A DNA stretch of 11,926 bases, taken from contig NZ_CALTWS010000070.1 in NCBI RefSeq assembly GCF_943913055.1, positions 1 to 11,926 of the forward strand, in the 5' to 3' direction. This DNA is from an uncultured Brevundimonas sp. Lineage in GTDB: Bacteria; Pseudomonadota; Alphaproteobacteria; Caulobacterales; Caulobacteraceae. This document shows, piece after piece, positions 7,004 to 11,926 of this stretch (the first letter of the stretch is position 1; each line of letters opens with the position of its first letter). The translations under genes and the position numbers were made by a program. The notes under the pieces were generated by a model. It had not been told where the DNA came from. It saw nothing but the letters and a program-made list of their open reading frames with translations, and searched no databases.

Positions 7004-7663
7004 ATGCGAGATTCCGTTTTGCCCACGACCCAGACCGACATCGACGTCGATGCCCCGCGCCTGAACCGTCGCCAGGCCGCCAAGGTCCGCACTCACGCCA
7101 AGGTGCTGGAGGCTGCGCGCGTCCTGTTCGCGGAGCGCGGCTATGACGCCGCCACCATTCGCGACATCGCCAAGGGTGCCGGCATGTCGACGGGGGCCGT
7201 CTTCGCCAATTTCCAGGACAAGTCCGAACTGTTCGAGGCGGTCCTGGCCGAAAACCTGGCCGGGACCCTGGAAGCCTTTCAGGCAGCGGCGACGGCGGAC
7301 GGTCGCGCGGCCGAGCGCCTGACCTCGGCCCTGTCGGTCGGCTATCATCGTGGCCTGGACCATCTGCCCCTGGTTCAGGCGATCTTCGCCCGCGCCTGGT
7401 TCCAGCCGGACGACGCCAACGAGCGCCAGCGCGCCATGGCCAAGCCCTTCGTCGAGGCCGTCGCCGGCATCCTGCAGGCCGGCATCCGCGAGGGCGAGCT
7501 GCGTCAGGACGTCGACGTCACCCTGATGACCCGCATGATCTGGGAACTGTACATGGCCAACTATCGCTTCGCCGCCTACGACGGCTGGGGCATGGAAGAG
7601 CTGACGGCCCATACGCGCAAGCAGATGGACCTGATCCTGGCGGGGCAGCTGGCCCGGCAGTAA
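7004..7663 (+). CDS. TetR/AcrR family transcriptional regulator
   Basis: A 219-aa cytoplasmic DNA-binding protein, normal length for TetR repressors. The N-terminal domain spans residues about 30-77: a first helix (KVLEAARVLFAERGYD), then the helix-turn-helix around T51-F70 (TIRDIAKGAGMSTGAVFANF), followed by the usual DKSELFEAVL. The rest is an all-helical ligand-binding and dimerisation domain, too variable to suggest a ligand. I chose ATG 7004 because it gives a short polar leader before the conserved helix. An in-frame GTG at 6872 would add 44 residues with no family resemblance. The ribosome binding site is weak at both. It converges on the Rieske oxygenase gene with a shared terminator. 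It is the only regulator in the window and may control the palindrome at 8966-8983, though this is inference. Confidence 0.9.
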   Translation: MRDSVLPTTQTDIDVDAPRLNRRQAAKVRTHAKVLEAARVLFAERGYDAATIRDIAKGAGMSTGAVFANFQDKSELFEAVLAENLAGTLEAFQAAATADGRAAERLTSALSVGYHRGLDHLPLVQAIFARAWFQPDDANERQRAMAKPFVEAVAGILQAGIREGELRQDVDVTLMTRMIWELYMANYRFAAYDGWGMEELTAHTRKQMDLILAGQLARQ

Positions 7664-7672
7664 TCGAAAAGG

Positions 7673-7698
7673 CCCGCCGGTTCGCCGGCGGGTTTTTT
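7673..7698. terminator. Bidirectional intrinsic terminator between TetR and Rieske genes
   Basis: A perfect 8-bp stem CCCGCCGG (7673-7680) / CCGGCGGG (7685-7692) with a TTCG loop is followed on the + strand by TTTTTTGTTTTT. On the minus strand the same stem is followed by CCTTTTC. It serves both convergent genes, more strongly on the + side. Confidence 0.9.
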
Positions 7699-7719
7699 GT
7701 TTTTAGGGCGCTAACGCTC

Positions 7720-7774
7720 GGCTCGCGGAGCCTCGCTGCTTGAGCGCGGATTTGGGCGGCGATCGCTCGCGAGC
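7720..7774. repeat. Two related palindromes downstream of the Rieske gene
   Basis: GGCTC-GCG-GAGCC (7720-7732) and the perfect 10-bp palindrome GCTCGCGAGC (7765-7774) share the GCTCGCG core. They lie between the Rieske stop codon and the shared terminator. They may be extra stems in the 3' untranslated region or remnants of a dispersed repeat. Confidence 0.4.
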
Positions 7775-7785
7775 CTTGAGCCAGT

Positions 7786-8901
7786 TCAGCTCTTCCAGCG
7801 CAGCGTCGCCGCCTTGACCGGATTGGCGAACGGTCGTCGCTCGGCGCGGCTCTTGATCCATTCGCGCTTCAGCTGCTGGTACCATTTGGCCTGTTTGTCG
7901 GCGTCGTCGATCCAGATCAGGGCCGGGTCGTAGCGCAGACCCTCGTTCTGCAGGTTCACCATGCCGCCGTCCTGTTTCAGGAAGGCCCTCACGCCCTGGC
8001 GCAGGAAGGGTTTGGCGATGCCGAACACCCAGTGGTCGGACCAGAAGATCTGGGTGATCCGCGTCTTCGTCTCGGTCACCGGCGTCAGGCAGGTCAGGGC
8101 CAGAACCTGCTTTTCCCCCACCTGAATATGCTCCCAGCGGTAGCCGGGCAGGCGGAAGGTGATTTCCGTCGCCGGAGCCCCGCCCAGGATCTTGTAGGCC
8201 CGGCTGTTGGACGACGGGGCGTGGCGGACCATGGCGAAGCCCAGGTCGCGCGGCTCGAAGGCCTTAGATTTTTCGTGCATCGAATGCTCGGAGCGCCACC
8301 ACCACTGCTGGTGCACATAGGGGCCGTGGGCGGGATCCATCAGGCCGACGACGGCGTGGTCGATATGGCTGTCGAAATCCATCGCCTCGACCAGCCGCGC
8401 CTCGCCGCCGACCACGCCGGGGAAGGCGGGCGGTTCGTGATCCGGCTCTGCGGGGCTGCGCGGATCGGACGTCATCCAGACGAAGATCATCCCCTGGCTT
8501 TCGCGGACCGGATAGGACCGCACCCGGATACGCTTGGGCTCATAGGCCTGATCCTCGACCAGGGAGGGGATGGCGGCACAGACGCCGTCGGGGCGGAAGC
8601 GCCAGCCGTGGTAGCAGCACTCGATCGTCTCGCCCTCGCCCGGCTTGTCGACCAGACGCCCGGCAGAAAGGGGCGCGGCCCGGTGCGGGCAGATGTCGCG
8701 CATGCCATAGACCCCGCCCGCCTTCGTTCGACCGATCAGGACGGGTTCGCCCAGCAGCTCGTGCCGCTTCATGTCGCCGGGCTTCACCTCGCGCGACAAG
8801 GCGACGAAATACCAGGTGTCCAGCACGAACCCCTTGCCGAAGGCCAGAGGCGCGGGCGAAGGTCGGGCGGTGGCGGAGAGATCGGCGGTATCGGCGGGCA
8901 T
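7786..8901 (-). CDS. Rieske [2Fe-2S] non-heme iron oxygenase, single-component (PAO/VanA-like)
   Basis: A 371-aa cytoplasmic oxygenase. The N-terminal Rieske domain binds [2Fe-2S] through C71 and H73 (CPHRAAPL) and C95... more exactly CCYHGW with C95 and H98. The mononuclear iron site is in the C-terminal domain: D189, H192 and H197 (DPAHGPYVH). Family knowledge: such alpha subunits insert oxygen into, or demethylate, aromatic or other ring compounds, taking electrons from a separate ferredoxin/reductase. No beta subunit, ferredoxin or reductase is nearby, so it probably works as an alpha-only oligomer with a shared electron donor. The substrate is unknown. I chose ATG 8899-8901; an in-frame TTG at 8956-8958 would add 19 residues and sit very close to a candidate -10, so a near-leaderless start there is possible. 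No strong Shine-Dalgarno is present for either. Confidence 0.9.
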   Translation of the reverse strand: MPADTADLSATARPSPAPLAFGKGFVLDTWYFVALSREVKPGDMKRHELLGEPVLIGRTKAGGVYGMRDICPHRAAPLSAGRLVDKPGEGETIECCYHGWRFRPDGVCAAIPSLVEDQAYEPKRIRVRSYPVRESQGMIFVWMTSDPRSPAEPDHEPPAFPGVVGGEARLVEAMDFDSHIDHAVVGLMDPAHGPYVHQQWWWRSEHSMHEKSKAFEPRDLGFAMVRHAPSSNSRAYKILGGAPATEITFRLPGYRWEHIQVGEKQVLALTCLTPVTETKTRITQIFWSDHWVFGIAKPFLRQGVRAFLKQDGGMVNLQNEGLRYDPALIWIDDADKQAKWYQQLKREWIKSRAERRPFANPVKAATLRWKS

Positions 8902-8965
8902 GCGGCTATCGTATTGGGCTTCATCGCGCTTGTCGCCTGTCAGCGTACGGCGACACAAAAAGTGC

Positions 8966-8983
8966 TTTACATCATAAAGTAAA
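8966..8983. promoter_or_regulatory. Candidate operator palindrome between divergent Rieske and hydrolase genes
   Basis: TTTACATCATAAAGTAAA is an 18-bp imperfect palindrome, with 14 of 18 positions symmetric and TTTAC/GTAAA outer arms. A second, overlapping symmetry is CTTTA-CATCA-TAAAG (8965-8979). It is A/T-rich in an otherwise very GC-rich region. It overlaps a TATGAT sequence on the minus strand (8971-8976), a good -10 for the Rieske gene, and TAAAAT on the + strand (8980-8985), a possible -10 for the hydrolase. A repressor bound here could block both promoters. The TetR protein of this window is one candidate. Confidence 0.5.
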
Positions 8984-9020
8984 ATGGTATCGAGCGGTCA
9001 TCGTTGGGAGGACACCACGC

Positions 9021-9959
9021 ATGAACAGAACCCTAGCCTTTGTTGCTGCCGCCATTCTGGCGACTGCAGCCACCCCTGCCCTGGCCCAGCACGCTGACCA
9101 CGCCGGTCACGCCGGTGCCGACCACGGCCATCGGCATGCCGATTTTGAATCCGGTCGCTTCCATGTTCGTGTGGACGGGCCTGAGCAGCCGATCGGCGAC
9201 ATCATCCTGATCCCCGGCCTGTCATCCTCTCCTGAAGTCTGGGACGGACTGACCGGGGCCCTGAAGGATCGCTATCGCATCCACCGCATCCATGTGCAGG
9301 GCTTTGCGGGCGCCCCGGCCGAGGACAATGCCACGGGGCCGGTCGCCGCGCCGGTGGCCGAGGACATCGCCCGCTACATCAGCGAAAAGGGACTGACCAA
9401 GCCCGCCGTCATCGGCCACTCCATGGGCGGCACCATCGGGATGATGCTGGCGGCGCGCCATCCGGATGCCGTGGGCAAGCTGATGGTGGTGGACATGATC
9501 CCCTTCATGGGGGCGATGTTCGGCGGACCCCAGGCGACGGCCCAGAGCGTCCAGCCCATGGCCGACATGGTCGCCAACGGCATGCGCAGCTCCGCGGCCG
9601 AGGCCTGGCAGGCCCAGGCCGCCCAGACCATCGCCGGCATGATCAATACCGAGGCGGCCCGCCCCGGCCCCATTCAGGACAGCGTGACCAGCGATCAGAA
9701 TGTGGCGGCCGCGTCGATGCGCGAGCTGATCACCACGGACCTGCGTCCCGAACTGGCGCGCATCACGGCTCCGACCGAGGTGCTGTACGTCAAGTTCAAC
9801 GACGCCCGCATGACCAACGAGATGACGGACGGCATCTATGCCGCCTCCTTCGCCACCCTGCCCGGCGTCACGCTGAAGCGGATCGACGACAGCGCCCATT
9901 TTATCATGCTGGACCAGCCGGAGCGCTTCCTGGCCGAGGTGAACGCGTTTTTAGAATAG
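9021..9959 (+). CDS. Exported alpha/beta hydrolase with His-rich N-terminus
   Basis: A 312-aa serine hydrolase expected in the periplasm. The signal peptide has a basic start (MNR), an Ala-rich core and ALA|QH cleavage after residue 22. The mature chain begins with six histidines in 16 residues (H24-H39). The alpha/beta hydrolase fold follows: an IILIPGLSSSPEVWDGL oxyanion loop, the nucleophile S134 in GHSMGG (132-137), a probable acid D261 (VKFND), and the catalytic histidine H293 (DDSAHFIMLDQPERF). Family members include esterases, lactonases and haloperoxidase-like enzymes; the substrate cannot be read from sequence. The start is well supported by GGGAGGA (9006-9012), 8 nt before ATG. It diverges from the Rieske oxygenase with a shared 119-bp control region, suggesting joint regulation. 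Confidence 0.9.
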   Translation: MNRTLAFVAAAILATAATPALAQHADHAGHAGADHGHRHADFESGRFHVRVDGPEQPIGDIILIPGLSSSPEVWDGLTGALKDRYRIHRIHVQGFAGAPAEDNATGPVAAPVAEDIARYISEKGLTKPAVIGHSMGGTIGMMLAARHPDAVGKLMVVDMIPFMGAMFGGPQATAQSVQPMADMVANGMRSSAAEAWQAQAAQTIAGMINTEAARPGPIQDSVTSDQNVAAASMRELITTDLRPELARITAPTEVLYVKFNDARMTNEMTDGIYAASFATLPGVTLKRIDDSAHFIMLDQPERFLAEVNAFLE

Positions 9960-9983
9960 CCCTTCGAACGGCCATGCTTTCGG

Positions 9984-10029
9984 CGGAAACGGTGCTCACG
10001 ATCGTGTGAAACGGGGGGCACCGTTTCCG
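9984..10029. promoter_or_regulatory. Nested inverted repeat with two alternative hairpins before the PBP gene
   Basis: An outer perfect 12-bp stem pairs CGGAAACGGTGC (9984-9995) with GCACCGTTTCCG (10018-10029). Inside it is a perfect 10-bp palindrome CACGATCGTG (9997-10006). A second GAAACGG (10008-10014) can also pair with CCGTTTC (10021-10027) around a 6-nt loop, and this excludes the outer stem. No T tract follows. It lies 25 bp after the hydrolase stop and 49 bp before the PBP start, so it could be a 3' stabiliser for one or a leader switch or protein site for the other. Confidence 0.5.
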
Positions 10030-10078
10030 TATGCCGCGCGACCCGCTATGACCGGGCATCGGCTTGATGAGGGTAGTG

Positions 10079-11926
10079 ATGGCGGGTTCAGGCGCGCGTT
10101 TCGGTAATGAGTCCAATCCCGCCCCCGACGGCCGCAAGCCGAAACGGACGGGCTGGAAGCGCTTCTTCTACTGGAGCGCGGTCCTGGCGGTCTGGGCTCT
10201 GATCTTCCTGGTCGTCTTCTTTGCCGTTTTCGCGCGCGACCTGCCCAGCACGGCCAGCCTTTACAATGTCGACCGCCAGCCCTCGATCACCTATCTGGAT
10301 CGCAACGGCGCGCTGATCGCGGTGCGCGGCACCCAGATGGCCCCGCCCGCCGATCTGGACAGCCTGCCCGACTATGTGCCCGCTGCCTTCGTGGCGATCG
10401 AGGACCGCCGCTTCTACAGCCACCCCGGCTTCGACCCCATCGGCATGAGCCGCGCCATGGTGGCCAATATCCGCGCAGGGCGGGTGGTTCAGGGCGGCTC
10501 GACCCTGACGCAGCAGCTGGCCAAGAACCTGTTCCTGTCGCCCGACCAGAACATGAAGCGCAAGGTTCAGGAACTGATGCTGGCCGTCTGGCTGGAGATG
10601 AAATTCTCCAAGAAGGAGATCCTGGCCCTCTATCTGAACCGGGTCTATTTCGGCGCGGGGGCCTATGGGATCGAGGCGGCGTCTCAGCGCTACTTCGACA
10701 AGTCCGCCAAGGACCTGACGGTTGGCGAGGCCGCGCTTCTGGCCGGTCTGCTGAAGGCGCCGTCGCGCTATTCGCCCGTGTCCGAGAGCAAGCGCGCGGC
10801 CGGGCGGGCCACGGTCGTACTGAACGAAATGGTCGAGGCGGGCGTGATCACGGTGGAGCAGCGCGACGCCGCCGCCGCCACGCCGGTTCGGGTGTCGCGC
10901 ACCCTGGCGACCCAGCACGCCCAGTATTTCGTCGACTGGCTGGACCGCCAGATCCGCGAGCTGGTCGGCGAACCGACCGAGGATCTGGTGGTCGAGACCA
11001 CGCTGGACCTGACGCTGCAAACCTCCGCCGAGCGGGCCGTGCGGCGCATCCTGGACCGCGACGAAGGCAAGGGCGTGGAACAGGCGGCGCTGGTCGCGCT
11101 GGACGGCGACGGGCGGGTGCGGGCCATGATCGGCGGGGCGTCCTATGCCGACAGCCAGTTCAATCGCGCCACCGAGGCGCGGCGTCAGGCCGGCTCGGCC
11201 TTCAAGCCCTTCGTCTATCTGGCCGCGCTGGAGGCGGGCTATACGCCCGAGAGCCGCGTCGTGGATCAGCCGATCACCATCGGCAACTGGTCGCCGCGCA
11301 ACTATTCCGGCAACTTCATCGGCGAGACGACCCTGGCCAATGCGGTGGCCCAGTCGACCAATACGGTGGCGGCCGGGATCGCGGACCAGATCGGGCGCGA
11401 CAACGTCGCCCGGGCCGCGCGCCGCCTGGGGATCACCAGCCGGATCGGGCTGGAACCGGCCATGGCGCTGGGGGCCGTCGAGGTCAGTCCGCTGGAAATG
11501 GCCCAGGCCTATGACGCCTTCGCAAACGGCGGGCGCCGTGTCAGCGCCTATGGCATCAGCCGTATCCGCACGCCGCAGGGCCGGGTGATCTATCAGCGCG
11601 ACGCCCGTCAGGGGGCACCGGTACAGGCCATCTCCAACCCCTTCCTCTATTATCAGAACCAGATGCTGAGGGGCGTCGTCACCTCCGGTTCGGGCCGGTC
11701 TGCGGGGATCGCGGGGCGGGACATCGCGGGCAAGACGGGCACGACCTCGGACTACAAGGACGCCTGGTTCGTTGGCTATACGGGCGGGTTCGTGACCGCC
11801 GTCTGGGTCGGCAAGGACGACAATACGGCCATGCGCGGCATCACCGGCGGCTCGTCGCCCGCCGCCATCTGGCGCGGCTTCATGGAGGCGGCCCTGCCCA
11901 AGCTGGCGGTCCAGGCTATCCCCAAC
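10079..11926 (+). CDS. Class A penicillin-binding protein (PBP1-type), 3' end outside window
   Basis: The frame is open from ATG 10079 to the window end; 616 residues are visible. It polymerises and cross-links peptidoglycan from lipid II. A short basic cytoplasmic tail is followed by one membrane anchor (about residues 29-51). The glycosyltransferase 51 domain shows EDRRFYSHPGFD with catalytic E108, QGGSTLTQQLAKN from Q138, and KKEILALYLNRVYFGAGAYG. The transpeptidase domain has the acyl-serine motif SAFK (S373, K376), STN (426-428) and KTG (552-554), all intact. The linker between domains is short, without the large OB-type insertion of E. coli PBP1A, so this is a compact class A PBP as in several Caulobacterales paralogues. 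GAGGG (10069-10073) supports the ATG. The paralogue cannot be named from this window. Confidence 0.94.
   Translation, partial: MAGSGARFGNESNPAPDGRKPKRTGWKRFFYWSAVLAVWALIFLVVFFAVFARDLPSTASLYNVDRQPSITYLDRNGALIAVRGTQMAPPADLDSLPDYVPAAFVAIEDRRFYSHPGFDPIGMSRAMVANIRAGRVVQGGSTLTQQLAKNLFLSPDQNMKRKVQELMLAVWLEMKFSKKEILALYLNRVYFGAGAYGIEAASQRYFDKSAKDLTVGEAALLAGLLKAPSRYSPVSESKRAAGRATVVLNEMVEAGVITVEQRDAAAATPVRVSRTLATQHAQYFVDWLDRQIRELVGEPTEDLVVETTLDLTLQTSAERAVRRILDRDEGKGVEQAALVALDGDGRVRAMIGGASYADSQFNRATEARRQAGSAFKPFVYLAALEAGYTPESRVVDQPITIGNWSPRNYSGNFIGETTLANAVAQSTNTVAAGIADQIGRDNVARAARRLGITSRIGLEPAMALGAVEVSPLEMAQAYDAFANGGRRVSAYGISRIRTPQGRVIYQRDARQGAPVQAISNPFLYYQNQMLRGVVTSGSGRSAGIAGRDIAGKTGTTSDYKDAWFVGYTGGFVTAVWVGKDDNTAMRGITGGSSPAAIWRGFMEAALPKLAVQAIPN

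Noticed and set aside
8902..8958. 19-residue extension of the Rieske protein from TTG 8956-8958
   Set aside because: TTG is a poor start and the extension is not family-like. It is kept only as an alternative because the first good ATG also lacks a clear ribosome binding site.
10048..10107. 19-codon upstream ORF (ATG 10048) overlapping the PBP start
   Set aside because: There is no Shine-Dalgarno sequence and no notable codon content. It probably occurs by chance, although it overlaps the PBP start in another frame.
1..11926. Defence, phage, CRISPR or mobile-element system
   Set aside because: No transposase, integrase, toxin-antitoxin pair, direct-repeat array or nuclease signature is seen on either strand, and codon use is uniform across genes.

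Overview
The window looks like chromosomal DNA from a GC-rich alphaproteobacterium, most likely Caulobacterales (a Brevundimonas- or Caulobacter-like genome). This is inferred from strong G/C bias at third codon positions in every gene, the alphaproteobacterial type of histidyl-tRNA synthetase, and the set of exported proteins. No database search was possible. Base composition and codon use look uniform. I see no insertion sequence, integrase, tRNA, rRNA or CRISPR array. The content reads as ordinary housekeeping and envelope genes rather than a dedicated accessory system.

Left part (1-2620): the C-terminal part of a DUF418/YeiB-like membrane protein, cut by the window edge, is followed by hisS. 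Between them is a striking 110-bp inverted repeat made of AGGGATG-type heptamers, which also has the form of a G-quadruplex. After hisS comes a compact run of hairpins ending in a strong intrinsic terminator. That run is a candidate small RNA or a structured 3' untranslated region.

Middle (2621-6782): an exported M13 (neprilysin/PepO-like) zinc metallopeptidase on the minus strand is transcribed divergently from a KefB/KefC-type cation:proton antiporter with a cytoplasmic TrkA-N domain.

Right part (6783-9959): a TetR-family repressor faces a single-component Rieske oxygenase, with a shared bidirectional terminator between them. The Rieske gene is divergent from an exported alpha/beta hydrolase. 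The short gap between those two genes holds an 18-bp imperfect palindrome well placed to be a common operator. Repressor, oxygenase and hydrolase may form a small catabolic or detoxification module, but this rests on layout only.

Far right (9960-11926): a nested inverted repeat with two mutually exclusive hairpins precedes a class A penicillin-binding protein (bifunctional glycosyltransferase/transpeptidase), whose 3' end lies outside the window.

The best candidates for new biology are non-coding: the heptamer inverted repeat (682-791), the post-hisS hairpin cluster (2427-2537), the divergent palindrome (8966-8983) and the nested hairpins before the PBP gene (9984-10029). A smaller curiosity is that both exported enzymes begin their predicted mature chains with Gln-His followed by a His-rich segment.
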